The translations under genes were made by a program, and so were the position numbers. From NCBI RefSeq assembly GCF_028640845.1, contig NC_080543.1, positions 99,755,325 through 99,819,324 of the forward strand: DNA of 64,000 bases, written 5' to 3'. This DNA is from Ahaetulla prasina (taxonomy: Eukaryota > Chordata > Lepidosauria > Squamata > Colubridae). Shown here one piece after another: positions 11,201 to 23,578 of the stretch (positions are counted from its first letter, which is position 1; each line of letters starts with the position of its first letter). A model generated the notes under the pieces. That model did not search any database, was not told where the DNA came from, and saw only the letters and a program-made list of their open reading frames with translations.

Positions 11201-11973
11201 ACATTATCCTGATATCTAAACAAATTTTCATTTAATCTCCATATTCTTCTGCCTTCTTTTTCATATTGCAATTCCATCCAAACTGGACTATGATTAGATA
11301 AACATCTTGAAAATATCTTAATTTTCTTTACCCTAGAAAGCAAATCATTAGAAGTTAATATAAAATCAATATGTGAAAAAGATTGATGCCTATCGAAGAA
11401 AAAAGTGTAGTCTCTTTCCTCCAGATTCCGCAATCTCCATACATCTCTCAACTCAAAATCTTCTATCATCTCAAAGAAAGATTTAGGGAGCTTTGCATGT
11501 ACAGGTATCTTTTTAGAAGAAATTATCTTGTCCTTTGGTGTATCAATTACTCCATTCCAATCTCCTAATATAATATACGATCTATAATCCCATAGAATCA
11601 ACTTGTCATACAACATTCTGTAGTATTTTTCTTGTTGCTGATTGGGTGCATATATACCAAGCAGAAGAATCTTTTTTGTTTCTAATATAAGTTCAATAGC
11701 AATATATCTTCCACAAGTATCTGCCTCTATTAACTTGGCTGGTACATCTTTTCTCAAATATACCACTATGCCATTTTTCTTGTCCAAAGCTGAGGCAGCA
11801 AAATGTTTACCTAATTTTGAGTTTATTAAGTATTTTTGATCTGATAATCTAATATGTGTTTCTTGTAAGCAAATCACATCATTTCTAAATTGTTTCAAAT
11901 AATGAAATATTTGTCTTCTCTTCTGAGCTGAATTCAAACCATTGACATTCCAAGTCAAAATTTTACTTGCCAT
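8205..11973 (-). pseudogene. LINE-1 ORF2 (endonuclease/reverse transcriptase), frameshifted
   Basis: It starts MASKILTWNVNGLNSAQKRR, the conserved L1 endonuclease N-terminus, at 11973. The endonuclease shows QETH, GDWNGV and SHIDFIL, but the catalytic SDH reads SNH (codon 11293-11295, GAT to AAT). Reverse transcriptase motifs follow: GKTPGTDGL, GNYRPISLLN, TRQRCPLSP (the usual QGC glycine is Arg, codon 9994-9996) and FADDLV (the two Asp at 9865-9870). The C-terminus has CWRCNCDDATYFHIWWTC, the cysteine motif of vertebrate L1. The frame shifts near 11105, 10720 and 9390, with stops near 10345 and 8782. It is a dead copy of a once complete gene. Confidence 0.92.
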
Positions 11974-12976
11974 TACTGGCTTGCTGAAGCTTTTGAGCAA
12001 TCAGCTGAAGATCATCCTCCCGTATCTTCGGCCTTGCTCCTCCCACCGCTTCTGTAGCAGAATCCTGACCTTTACTTTGAGTTTGTTGCTCCTTTTCTTT
12101 ACGCTTGAGGGCTCCCCTCGTCACTCTTTGTTCTTGTGGTTGTTCCTCAGATGGTAACATCACTGGGATCACCTCAACTTCCACACCCATTTGAGCCTCT
12201 TGAATTATTTTTTCTATTACTTCTGCTTCAACTTTCAGCACAGTAGAAAGAAAATCTTTGGCCTTAAGCACAGTATCAATACGAAATCTTCTTCCTTGAT
12301 AATACACTGTCATAATGTAATAAACCAACTGGAACTTCCCATCTAAATTGAATCTGGTAGTTTTTGAGTTCTTGTGTGAAAAAAAAATAAAGTCTTTCCT
12401 ATCCCTTAGCATCTTGGGAGGAATCTCTTTCAAAACCTTCAGCTCCTGTTCTCCTATTTTCAACTTTTTCTGATATGCAACTTGCAAAATCTGATTTCTC
12501 ACTGTCCTTTTCAAAAAATAAACCACAATTTCTCTAGAAAGTTTCTTCTGCCTAGCAATCTAGGAGTTAACTCTGTAAATTTTATCAATTTGATAAGCAA
12601 CCTCTTGTGGATCAAGTTCAATAAATTCAGCCAAAGCTTCTAATATAATTTTTTAAAAATCTTCACCTTTTTCTTCCTGTAATCCCCTAATTCTCAGAGC
12701 TCCTTCCATCATTCTATACTGCATCACCACTACTTGATCTTCATTTTTGTCCAATTTTATTTGCATTCCTCCCATTCTATTTTCTAATTGCTGGTTTGAC
12801 TGTGCAGTTTCTTGCACCTCCTCTTCCACCCCCTCGAGCCTTTTTGCCAAACCTTGAAAAGCCATCAAAATGTCCTCTCTTATATTTTTATTATCTTCTT
12901 TTATTTCTTTTATATCTTCTCTTGTTTTCTCATTATTATCCAACATCTCCTTGAACCTCTCTTCAACAAACATCAT
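11963..12976 (-). pseudogene. LINE-1 ORF1 (RNA-binding chaperone), two in-frame stops
   Basis: One frame of 337 codons with TAA at 12650-12652 and TAG at 12560-12562. The N-terminal part (residues 1-75) is a charged coiled coil. MMEGALRIRGLQEEKG marks the start of the RRM-like domain. IARQKKLSREIVVYF and KEIPPKMLRDRKDFIFF mark the RRM end and the C-terminal domain. The TAG replaces the tryptophan of the NSWLARQ motif that is intact in the ORF1 at 30631. Unlike that ORF1, this one continues about 80 residues past the C-terminal domain as a Glu/Gln/Lys-rich tail. Its stop overlaps the ORF2 start by 11 nt. Confidence 0.9.
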
Positions 12977-13928
12977 GTTTGGGCTTCATGCCCAAACAGT
13001 GACTAGAACTTATGCTTTTCCAATTTCTACCATGATGTCTTAATCAGTACATCAAATGGTTCTCAGAGATCTGGTCTCAAATTGGTCCAGTCTGATCTTA
13101 TGTCACTTAGCCCACATGATTCACCTGACATACATCTGAAACTGCAATTTATCCACGTTATTTGCAAATTCCTAAAAGAAACAAATGCTTAAAAGCTTAT
13201 ACTTTTTAAAGTGTAAAGAAATAATTACCTTAGAATCTGGCTGTATGGTTTATTATTTTCAATATTACTTCTTGAAGAAAGGCATTTTCTCCATACTCTA
13301 CAGAGGAAAGAAGTTAACTCTTCAACTTAGATCTTCTCCAGAGCTTTGGAAGACCAGGCTGCTTAGAAAAATTGCAGGCATCTATGCTGCCTTCCTCCCT
13401 TCTGTGTGAGTCTCCTCCCCAGCATTCCCACAGCAGGGTTGCCTGTAAAAGCGGAAACCGTGAGATAGGTGGGAGAGGAAATGTGCATTTTGGAAGCTCT
13501 GCAGCCAGCAACAGAGGAAGCAGTCAAATTAAAGAAGGTGTTTTTCCTTCACAAAGATTGAGCCATCCAGAGGAAAAAGAAGAGTCACAGCAAAGCACGT
13601 GTGCTTTAGATGCTGTCCATTAATAAAGAAACAGCAGTAGAAACCCCAGATAAAAGAGGCATGAAATATCTTACAGATATCTGTAAGAGTAAAACATTAC
13701 AGTATATAGTCTAGAGAAAATTGTATACTAGCCATTGAAACATGCATATATATTTGTATGTTTCACTTGTATACTTTAATTTTTTTTTCAAGATAAAATA
13801 CCATACCAACCCTTATAAAGAAATATAAAAATTAAACTGTTCAGAGTTCAATGTTTTTGTGGATCTTTTGAGCCTTAGGTCAATCAACTTTGCTTCAGTT
13901 TAAAAAAGAACCTCTGACAATAGCATCT
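12977..13928. other. no gene seen; small inverted repeat at the L1 5' edge
   Basis: GTTTGGGC (12977-12984) and GCCCAAAC (12990-12997) form an 8-bp stem with a 5-base loop exactly at the L1 5' edge. The rest, including overlapping 60-80 codon frames near 13314-13623, shows no known domain. Confidence 0.45.
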
Positions 13929-13985
13929 GGAACTTCAATTCCCAGAATTCCCATTGTTGAGAATTCTGAGAACTGAAGTCTAACT
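13929..13985. mobile_element. decayed palindromic MITE
   Basis: ACTTCAATTCCCAGAATTC and GAATTCTGAGAACTGAAGTC are imperfect inverted arms around a short centre. The arm sequence matches the palindromic hAT MITE at 60761-60900. Confidence 0.55.
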
Positions 13986-15252
13986 AACCTGCAGGCATTT
14001 AGTCTCGGGGAACCTCAGCTACCTTTCCTCAAGGCAGGCATCTTAGTAACAGAATTATGTTTCCAGCTAAGGCTAACTAGGCAGAAGCAAATAACTTAAG
14101 ATTCATCCTGTTCTAACCAGCATTATCTTCAAGTAGAGAAGATAAATCATTTACTCATATATGTACATACAACTACACATTTACATACAGCATTTTTCTT
14201 TCCAACTGTCACTGTTTATTCCCCTTTTATAATTTTGTTTCATTTTTTTAAAAAAAACTTTTAGATTTTTATATAGCAGTTATCTCCCATTTTTGTTTCT
14301 CAGCAGCTCTATTTTGCCTACTCTTAATCAAGATCTACATATATTCAGCATTCATTCAGCCTTATTTAATTATGTTTCTTCTTCACTTCATTTTTTAATA
14401 ATTGGGGAGAAGTTCTTTGGCAAATTATATAGTTCTCCCAGTTTTCCTCTTATACGTGAATCATGTTTTCACTATATAAGCCTACATCACGGGGTAAGTC
14501 TATTGGTAGCATCCCTCCCACTGGTTATGCTGGTTCGGCTGCTGGCAGTTACAATGGCAAACCATAATTATAATTTCCCATCATGGCCTTCATACTCAGA
14601 ATAAGCTTGTAACAAGATAATAAAAGCAAATCAATTAATGTGAGAAATGGCAATATTAAAAAAAATGCTGGTTGAAATGCTGAATAGCTAACAATGCCTT
14701 GTGTTTACCTGTGGACAAATTAATGTTATTGCTATGTACGATTCCATATCAACTACCTGGTTTACTAGAGAGCGGGAATGCAAATAGATAAACTCTTGGG
14801 GCTTTGATCAAGGCCCATTTAAAGTCTTATTCAACGAGACTACCACCAAGAAAGCAAACATATGAATTACTGATCAAATGAAGCGAAAATTCTCATTGAG
14901 GCACAAACAACCAGACTCAACCATCATACCTTGGACACATTATGTGAAGGCATGACTCTTTGGATAAGATTTTAACCCATGGACTTGGTAGAAACATAGA
15001 AGAGGATGATCAGCAGCAAGGTGGATGAAATCAGATACAATGGTAATGGTGCACCCTTGGAAAACTTGAATGACCAGGTTGGCCAGATTCTCATGGGAAA
15101 AAAATCTATGTGGTTGCTAAGAGTCAACACCGATTTGATGTCACATAATTGACTGAATGTTCAATCAATCAATCAATCTAAAGACGGAATGCAGAATAGA
15201 ATGTTTCCTTCTCTACCTTTATTGTACTAACTAGAATTGATGAACTGTTATT
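13986..15252. other. AT-rich sequence, no gene seen
   Basis: A small TCAA run lies at 15164-15177. The stretch 14890-15145 (GACTCAACCATCATACCTTG onwards, with GAGTCAACACCGATTTGATG) may be an old LINE 3' end, but I cannot assign it. Confidence 0.4.
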
Positions 15253-15352
15253 TAACATAACATAACATAACATAACATAACATAACATAACATAACATAA
15301 CATAACATAACATAACATAACATAACATAACATAACATAACATAACATAACA
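15253..15352. repeat. (AACAT)n microsatellite at a CR1 3' end
   Basis: About 20 units of AACAT lie directly against the 3' end of the minus-strand CR1. This is the position expected if the CR1 tail repeat seeded the array. Confidence 0.93.
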
Positions 15353-17395
15353 TCAGAGTTGGAAGGGACCTTGGAGGCCTTCTAGTCCAACCCCCTGCCC
15401 AGGCAGGAAACCCTACACCATCTCAGTCAGATGGTTATCCAACATTTTCTTAAAAATTTCCAGTGTTGGAGCATTCACAACTTCTGAAGGCAAGTCGTTC
15501 CACTTATTAATTGTTCTAACTGTCAGGAAATTTCTCCTTAGTTCTAAGTTGCTTCTTTCTTTGACCAGTTTCCACCCATTGCTTCTTGTTCTACCCTCAG
15601 GTGCTTTGGTGAACAGCCTTACTCCCTCTTCTTTGTGGCAGCCCCTAAGATATTGGAACACAGCTATCATGTCTGCCCTAGTCCTTCTTTTTGTTAAACT
15701 AGACATACCCAGTTCCTGCAACCGTTCGTCATATGTTTTATCCTCCAGTCCCTAATCATCTTTGTTGCTCTTCTCTGCACTCTTTCTAGAGTCTCAACAT
15801 CTTTTTACATCGTGGCGACCAAAACTGGATGCAATATTCCAAGTGTGGCCTTACCAAGGCATTATAAAGTGGTACTAACACTTCACGTGATCTTGATTCT
15901 ATCCTCTGTTTATGCAGCCCAGAACTGTGTTGGCTTTTTAACAGCTGCTGCACACTGCTGGCTCATATCTAAATGGTTATCCACTAGGACTCCAAGATCC
16001 CTCTCACAGGTACTACTATTGAGCAAGGTACCACATATATGGTACTGGTGCATTTTGTTTTGGCCTAAATGTAGAACCTTACTTTTTCACTGTTGAATTT
16101 CATTTTGTTAGATAGCCCAATGTTCAAGTCTGTCAAGATCTTTCTGTAACTTGAGCCTATCTTCTGGAGTGTTGGCTATTCCTGCCAGCTTGGTGTCATC
16201 TGCAAATTTGATGAGTTCCCATCTATCCCTCGTCCAAGTCATTGATGAAGATGTTGAAGAGTACTGGGCCTAAAACAGAGCCTTGGGGTACTCACTGCAT
16301 ACTTCCTCCATGTGGATGTAGTTCCGTTGAGGACTACACGTTGAGTGCGGTTGGTCAGCCAGTTACGAATCCATCTGGTGGTGGTGCTGTCTAACCCACA
16401 TTTTCTACTTTATCTAGTAGTAGGTTATGGTCTACTTTATCAAATGCTTTACTGAAGTCCAAGTAAATTATATCGACAGCATTCCTCTGGTCTACTAATT
16501 TTGTCATTTTGTCAAAGAATGCGATAAGATTAGTCTGGCATGATCTGTTTTGACAAACCCATGTTGGCTTTTGGTTATTACTTTGTTTGCTTCTAGGTGT
16601 TCGGTGATTCGTTGCTTGATTATCTTTTCCAGAATCTTCCCCGGTATTGAGGTCAGACTGATAGGTCTGTAGTTTCCTGGATCTGTTTTTTTTCCTTTTT
16701 TGAAGATGGGAACTACATCAGCTCTTTTCCAGTCCTCTGGCAGCTCCCCTGTGCTCCAGGATCTTTGAAAGATATAGTTCAGTGGTTCTGAGATCGCGTC
16801 TGCCAGTTCCTTCAGAACCTTGGGGTGTAATCCATCCGGTCCTGGTGATTTGAACTCGTCTAGGGTAGACAGGTGTTCACTTACCATTTTCTTCCCTATT
16901 TTAACTTGTGTTTCTAATCTGTTTTTTGTAGTGCTGTTTTTGATAGGTTGGATTGTTTTTTCCTTTTGTGTAAAGACAGATGCAAAATATGAGTTAAGTA
17001 GATCTGCTTTCTCCCTGTTGCTTGTCATCTTCTTGCCACTTTCTCCCAGCAATGGGCCAATTGTTTCCTTGACTTTTTTCTTGTTTTTAACATGTTGGAA
17101 GAAGCTTTTTTTGTTATTTTTTACTTTTGTCGCTAGCCTTTGTTCATTGTGAGCCTTAGCTTTCTTCACTTCATCTTTACAGGCTCGGGCTATTTGCTGA
17201 TATTCTGCCTTAGTTATTTGCCCCTCTTTCCACTTTTTATATTTGTCCTTTTTGTCTTTCAATTTGTCAGATAGTTCTTTATGCATCCATGCTGGTTTCT
17301 TTTGAGATCTACTATTTTTCTTCTTCATTGGTATTGTGTTAGGCTGTGCTTTTATAATCTCACTTTTCAAAATTTCCCAAGCTTCTTGAGTTATT
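15353..17395 (-). mobile_element. CR1 LINE, 5'-truncated, about 2 kb
   Basis: The 3' end (minus strand) finishes with the conserved CR1 3' UTR, seen on the plus strand as CAGAGTTGGAAGGGACCTTG GAGGCC. Upstream on the minus strand come the C-terminus of ORF2 and then the reverse transcriptase. The copy starts within ORF2, between endonuclease and reverse transcriptase, so it is a typical 5'-truncated insertion. Confidence 0.93.
15413..17370 (-). pseudogene. CR1 ORF2 reverse transcriptase, broken
   Basis: 17370-16504 encodes the pre-RT linker (KKPAWMHKELSDKLKDKKDK) and RT motifs including FKSPGPDGLHPKVLKELAD, PEDWKRADVVPIFKKG and GNYRPISLTSIPGKILEK. Further along, VPQGSVLGPVL is preceded by TGA where glycine is expected (stop at 16292-16294), and the catalytic FADDTKLA is at about 16190-16210. 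15721-15413 is the C-terminal part (SNLELRRNFLTVRTINKWND). Frameshifts separate these blocks. The protein would have primed reverse transcription at the target site. Confidence 0.9.
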
Positions 17396-18592
17396 TATTA
17401 TACTGTTTAGCTTATTTTCACCAAGATGTAGAAAAAAAGAATTAAAATAGTTGGTGCCTCGCTGGTAGATATTTCTATTAAATTCTAATAGACAATTGGT
17501 TTATCATTAATGTGGAAGGTTCAATTGGATTCACACAAGTTAGACCCCTGTATGTTGGGTCAAATGACAGGGATATGATCTCAGCAAATCTTTGTCTTAT
17601 TCTTTTAGGTTTATTTCTCTTGTAAATATCAAGCATGCAGACAGGATATGTAAAGAGATGAGAACTATAACTTGATTATTTAAATCCCTTCCCAGGGATT
17701 TAATTTTGCTTATGCTATTGTTGTATATAGTCTTTGTTCTTTATTCTCTTTAATTCTTACGCTATATGTTTACATTTATGTCTGTCTGTCTATCTATGAT
17801 TTCTAAAGCTTTCTGAAGATGCTCCCTTAAGCAGATCTTCCCACCCTTAATAGTTTTAAGTACCAGTCATATCTTGAATCAGTATATTGTCATTAAAAAA
17901 AACCCAACCCCACCATAACATATATAAAATAAAATAAACAATTCCCCAGTCATCCATTTATTGTGCATATACATTATCCATAACACTCATATACACAATT
18001 CTGAGCTTCAGTGAAATGAGAGAGATTATGTAGAAATAGTGTCTAGCTCTGTTCCCTTACAACCATCAAAACAAGTACTATTAATTTTTCCTCATCCCCA
18101 ATTTTTGCCAAACAAAGGCAGTAAATATAAAATGAAAGTAGCTAAAATTAACAATTATCCATTTAGAATTCACAGAAAGAATCAGCGGTCAAGAAAAATC
18201 TAGGACCCCATTTTAATTTAGATTTTCTCTTCATTTTGTAAAACAGAAATACAGTGAAAAACATGAAATAAAAGAATTCTATTCTTTACAAATCCATGCA
18301 TGTACTGTATAACAGCCAATGATTGATAGTACAAAATACACTTAAACGAAAAGAGCATAGATGTATCTGCAATTATTCGTTGCGTTTTCAAAAATCAATA
18401 CACTATTATAGTTGAGCACACAAGAAATTCTTACGTTTATATAATATTAAATATTTGACTGGAAGCCTACAGAACCCATACAATTCCCAATGCTTACTCA
18501 AAAGAATAAATTGCAAAACCTTTCTCTCATCTCTGAGTTTAACTATTTACCAAAGATGTTTTCTGTTTAAATGCTATGTAGCTGTTTATGTA
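17396..18592. other. AT-rich sequence, no feature seen
   Basis: No repeat or exon recognised over 1.2 kb. Confidence 0.45.
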
Positions 18593-18600
18593 TTTGAAGC

Positions 18601-19007
18601 CAGAGGTGGGCTCCTGAGGATTCAGCAGGGTTCGGGCGATTCTCTAGCCAAGGATCACCAGGGTTCGGCGAACCACCAAATGTCACCCCTGGCTGGCCAT
18701 ACCCACCCCGCCATCCCAGGAGTCTCAATGTGAGTCCCCATTCATCATTTCAGGTAAGTGCAGGGGCCGCATGGAGGGTCTGGGGGGAGAAAAATGGGCC
18801 TACTGGAGGTTCCAGAAGTCCAGAAACAGGCCTATTTCTGGCCTCTGGAGGGCCTCCGGACCCCAGGGGAAGCAGTTTTTGCCCCCCCCCGGAGCTCAAG
18901 GAAAGCCTCTGGAGCCTGGGTAGGGTAAAAAATGCCCCCCCCCACTGTGGTGCAGGAGGCCGATGAGGCAGTGAACCTGTTGCTAAAGGACCTGAAGCCC
19001 ACTCCTG
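18601..19007. mobile_element. hAT-type MITE, 407 bp, exact target-site duplication
   Basis: It begins CAGAGGTGGGCTCCTG and ends AAGCCCACTCCTG. It is flanked by identical 8-mers TTTGAAGC (18593-18600 and 19008-19015). The same family as 5777-6125. The interior is GC-rich with C runs, and its open frames are not genes. Confidence 0.85.
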
Positions 19008-19015
19008 TTTGAAGC

Positions 19016-19994
19016 ATACAGCTGTGATGAGTCTGGGAAGAGACCAGTATTCCCATTTAAAATTCAGTAATTACGTCTCACAATGTGCTATGTTTAGTAG
19101 TTCAGGCAAACTTCCTCATGTTGAAATATTTTTTACCTAACCTGAGTTTCTAGGAGAGCCTCTAATTACTGCAGAGTTCAGAGGCATCAATGCAGACAGC
19201 AACATGCTTTGGCATCCATCTTAATCTTGTTATTTGGTGTCAGTTATTGCTTTCAGTATGAACCAGTAAATAATTATTTGATATCATAGCAACTCAGGTT
19301 GTTGTGCATTTTTAAGCTACTGTAAAAGAAGAAACAAATGCAAGGAAAGATGAGCAACTAGCAGTGAATCAGATTCTTCAGCTATAGACCTACTAAAACT
19401 GGCATAGCAGATTCTTTGGGCTCGCTCAGATTTCAAAAGAAGAATCCACATTTATATCTACTTTCATTTAGTCACCATAATGTCTCTCTTTTTTAAGCGA
19501 AGGACCTCAACTGTCCCAGAAAAATCACAGCTGACACAATGGTAATATTTATTACATTTTTTTTTTGCAAGTGCTGTTTACTGGCATGAAATCATGAAGG
19601 TATACATCAAAGACTGAAGCATTTGTCAGAATCACTCCAAGTTGGTGAAAAATTGCTAATTAGGAATGATAAACAAGAATATTGGATGAGAACTGAGACT
19701 GAATTAAGATATAGCAAAGTGGATTCAGAAAAAGAATATCATTTTCATCTGCAGCTAGAAAGCGCAATGTCTAGTTAATTGGGGAACAGCAAACCTTTCA
19801 ACTGTTTGCAAAATCTCTTTAGAATCTTTTCTTTTTTACTATAGCCCTTATCTTTTCTCCAAGAAATATAAAGAGACTCAATTGTTTTACATACATTTTG
19901 CGGTCACCTATTTTTTTTTTATTTTTTAGCCCAACCTTTAAAACAATTTTTTTTTAAATAGTTTAGAAATGTTTTATATTTACTATTTAAATAC
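19016..19994. other. AT-rich sequence, no feature seen
   Basis: No repeat or exon recognised. Confidence 0.45.
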
Positions 19995-20215
19995 TGAGAA
20001 TCCGTTTGGTGTAGTAGTTAAGGCATCAGGCTAGAAATTGAGAGACCATGAATTCTAATTCCACCTTAGTCACAAATCCAGCAGAGTGACCTTGGGCCAG
20101 TCACTTTCTCTCAGCCCTAAAAAATTACAGTGGCAAACTTTGCTAAGAAAACTATAGGGACTTCTCCAGGCAGTGTCCAAGAACCGGACACAACTGAATG
20201 GGAAAAAAAATGTAT
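19995..20215 (+). mobile_element. tRNA SINE of the GTGTAGTAGTTAAGG type
   Basis: The head has an A-box-like TTTGGTGTAGTAGTTAAGGC and the body GTGACCTTGGGCCAGTCACT. The 3' part, GTCCAAGAACCGGACACAAC TGAATG, resembles the tail of BovB-mobilised SINEs. Copies of the same family are at about 49245 and 55650. Confidence 0.7.
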
Positions 20216-20389
20216 AGGCAGTTGCCAGGAATCTACACTGACCTAAAAGCACAATGAGAAACAAACAAACATTACAGTAAACTCTTGATTTAATGGACTG
20301 ACTGCTAAATTTATTATTCTTAAGTGTTCAATGGAAAAAAAACATTTATAGCATTTGCATAAATATAACACAATTTAAACGACGTTTTT

Positions 20390-21933
20390 TTTGAAATTTT
20401 TTATTTATTTTTAAATATAAAATAAAAAAACCTCATCAAATCAATTCCATTACAACATGCTATAATGGTGTTAACATATCTTCCTGTGCATTCACAAAAT
20501 AATCATCTCTTCCATACATATATCTTATACTCATTTTTCCTAATATATCTTTCCATTTAACCAATTATAGAATAAATCCCATATTTTATAATATTGTTTA
20601 TATTCTTGAAAATAACTATGGCAAACTCAAACAGCAGATTGTGGCGGATTTGACTAAGTGGGAACATCTACAATTGTCTTTGTTGGGAAGAATATCAACA
20701 ATTAAGATGAATATATTACCTAGAATTCTGTATTTGTTTCAGACTATACCTATTAAATTGACCAGAGGGTATTTTGAGGAGCTGAATAAAGCGATGCTGA
20801 AGTATATTTGGCAAGGGAAAAAAGCAAGGATAAAAATAAAATTATTACAAGATAAGAGAGTTAGAGGCAGTTTTGGGCTACCCAATTGGGAACTATATTA
20901 TTAAGCAACGAATATGATGTAGATTAAAGAATGGATAACCCTAAAAAATAATAGAATATTAACTCTGGAAGGCCATGATCTGTTGTTGGGATGGCAGGCC
21001 TTTTTATGGTATGGACAAGCTAAATAACAGGGCTATTTTAGAAGACATATAGTCAGAGAAACATTGTTATTAAATTGGGAAAATATTATGAAAAGTCACT
21101 TTTTAAAAATTCCAATGTGGGTTTTACCCATTGAGGCATTCTCTTACTCAGTAACATTTAAAAAGGAACATATTGTTAGATATAATGAATTGCTGAATGA
21201 AAAGGGTGAGTTAAAATCCAAATTAGAATTAGAGGCAGAGGGTATAACAATGAATTGGTTTGCATACTTGCAAATACAATCCAGAAATGATAATGATGTT
21301 AAAACAGAAGGCTTTTATAATAACTTAACGAGTTTTGATGAGATTTTAACAGGTTCAGATGACAATCTGATAAAGAAACTGTATGGATACTTACTAGAGG
21401 TGAAGTTAGAGGAAGAACAGGTTAAAAAGACAATGATTGCTTGGGAGAGGAATTTTGGTCATGGGATAGATCTAGATGACTGGCAGAAATTGGGGATGTA
21501 TAATTATAAAATGACGATATCGACAGCATTTAAAGAGAATTTGTATAAGATATTTTACAGGTGGCATCTACCCCCGACAAGAATTGCTAGAATGTCTAAG
21601 GACAAATCTGAAAAATGTTGGAAATGTCATCAGATACCTGGATCATATTAGAACATGTGGTGGACATGCACTGAAGCTAAAAGATATTGGACTAAAATAC
21701 ACATGTGGTTGGAAAATATGATTAAAAAGCATATTGATTTTAAGCCAGAAACCTTTCTGTTGGGAATTATACCGGAGATATATACTAGAGATATAAAATA
21801 TTTGATTGTGAATATTATTACAGCAGCTAGGATTGTACTTGCAAAAAATTGGAAAAATGAAGAGTTACCTTTGCAAGATGAAATAATTAGAAAAATGTTG
21901 GAATGTGCAGAGATGAGTAAATTAACATTTTAA
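20390..21933 (+). mobile_element. 5'-truncated LINE-1, ORF2 C-terminal third
   Basis: Plus-strand L1. 20390-20640 is AT-rich and may be an inverted L1 piece from twin priming, which is inference only. From 20641 the sequence encodes ORF2 downstream of the reverse transcriptase catalytic site. It ends near 21933, and no clear poly-A or target-site duplication is visible. Confidence 0.75.
20641..21933 (+). pseudogene. LINE-1 ORF2 C-terminal fragment
   Basis: 20641-20904 has LQLSLLGRISTIKMNILPRI LYLFQ, the region after the RT thumb. 21064-21651 and 21655-21933 continue through KCWKCHQIPGSY, a stop at 21652, then MWWTCTEAKRYW, the zinc-knuckle-like motif. It has stops at 20902 and 21652 and a break between 20904 and 21064. 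The same region is found in the minus-strand L1 at 8205-9365. Confidence 0.88.
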
Positions 21934-23578
21934 ACTACATTTTTATATGTATCATTCACACTACTCCAGATGCAATGTTTATTATTTGGGGGCAATTCCA
22001 GGCAGAATATTTTTCCACTGCATCTGAAATTCTCTAAATACAGATCTAGTTTATTATAATTAGGAGTAAAACATAAGAAATAAATTAGAATTTAAGAATC
22101 CCACTTCAGCTTACCCATATCGATCTATTATGAATAATATGAATATAATAAGTAACAAGCCTGGGAAAATTTTAGAAGCATATTTCTATGGCATCAGTAG
22201 TGTTAAAAAAAAAGTTAGGAACTTCACACCTCCCTGGAATGGCATTCCAGAATTTGGAGGGAAGCAATACAAGAAAAACTGCTTTTGATTTGCCATTTTA
22301 AGCATGTGAGAAATCATGCCCCTGATACAACTTTGCTGCTGCTGATAAAAGTGACTTCTTTATAGCATGTACTTGAGTAGGTGGATCAGCCCTGCTCATG
22401 CTAAGAGAAATTCCCTTAATATGAGAAGTTACCATGTGAAGGATACCTGGAGAAAATAGCACTGAATCATCAACAGGCTTTTTGCTATTTCTTCTGCTGG
22501 AAGAAATATACACAATATGCCCATAAACAAACAAATAAATATCCAGCTACAAATGCTGGCTCCTGTTTAGTAATGGCTATGGGCCAGAAGATTTATACAC
22601 ACAGGTTTAATTCCATATTATACTTGGTACAAATACATAGGCACAAAGCCTTAAATTTAATGCTTTCTGAATTATTACAAGTTTACCAGCACAACTTCCA
22701 AAACTTACCAAATCAATAAACACATATTTCATTCAGTGCTCATGCTTTCAATTCTGTTTTAAAAATTCAAGGTATTTTGAAAATGATTGTACATAAAATA
22801 GCTTATTAATAAAAACAAAAAATGTACGGATTCTCAAGAGTGTTTCAAGTAATGTTACCTAAAAAGTAAACTAGAAGTACACATGGGGGAAAAAAACTAT
22901 TTCATTCTAGTCACAAAAGTCAACCTATTACACAACTTAATAAAATTTGTATGTAGAACATATATAGGACAGGTCTTTCAGGAGATAGATTTGATTTGCC
23001 TGCCAGTTTTTTTTTTTAAATGTCAATAATACTACATGCCACCTGAGTTTTTTTAAATGAGGAGAAAACCATTGACCTAATAAAGGAAAAAGCTATAGCA
23101 GCAGAGTTGTGAAATGTCACCTTGATAAGTAACAACTATCAGTGGAAAAGAAGTATTGTGACAAATACAATACATTTATGCAATCTCCATCTAAGCAAAG
23201 CCAATTTTGGAGCAAATTTATGGCTGAAAACAACTATTTAATAAAATTGAAAGAAGCAAAGCAACGAAAGTAGAAACCACAATTCTTCTTCCACAGAGAA
23301 CAGCGTAAGCAGAAGAGATGTCCATGAATCATTCATTTTAAATCAATGGACCAAGTAAACCGTCTTCTTAAATTGAAGCTCATTGTGAACCTCCCACAAA
23401 TTCTATTAATTGATAAGCAATTTGCTCAACAGGCTTATATTTTTGTTCCAACTCATGTAGCTAAGCTGCATCAATCAGACAACAGCAGCAATCTGTGAGA
23501 ACAAGTAAGTTAGGAGGGGAAAGTAAAGGAACTATTGGCCTTCTTGCTGTTGCTTGAATTACTACAATGAAACGTAAT
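21934..23578. other. AT-rich sequence, no feature seen
   Basis: 1.6 kb with no recognised repeat, RNA gene or exon. Confidence 0.45.

Larger units (their letters stand above)
7963..12976 (-). mobile_element. LINE-1 retrotransposon, about 5 kb, inactive
   Basis: On the minus strand the order is ORF1 (12976-11963), ORF2 (11973-8205), a short 3' UTR with a G-rich polypurine run, and a poly-A at about 7979-7966. The 5' end seems cut near the ORF1 start; I see no L1 5' UTR and could not find a target-site duplication. Both frames are interrupted, so it cannot move itself. The domain order, the C-terminal zinc-knuckle-like motif in ORF2 and the polypurine 3' UTR are standard LINE-1 features. Confidence 0.92.

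Noticed and set aside
15253..15352. AACAT array as a CRISPR-like or satellite array
   Set aside because: No spacers; a simple pentamer microsatellite at a CR1 end.
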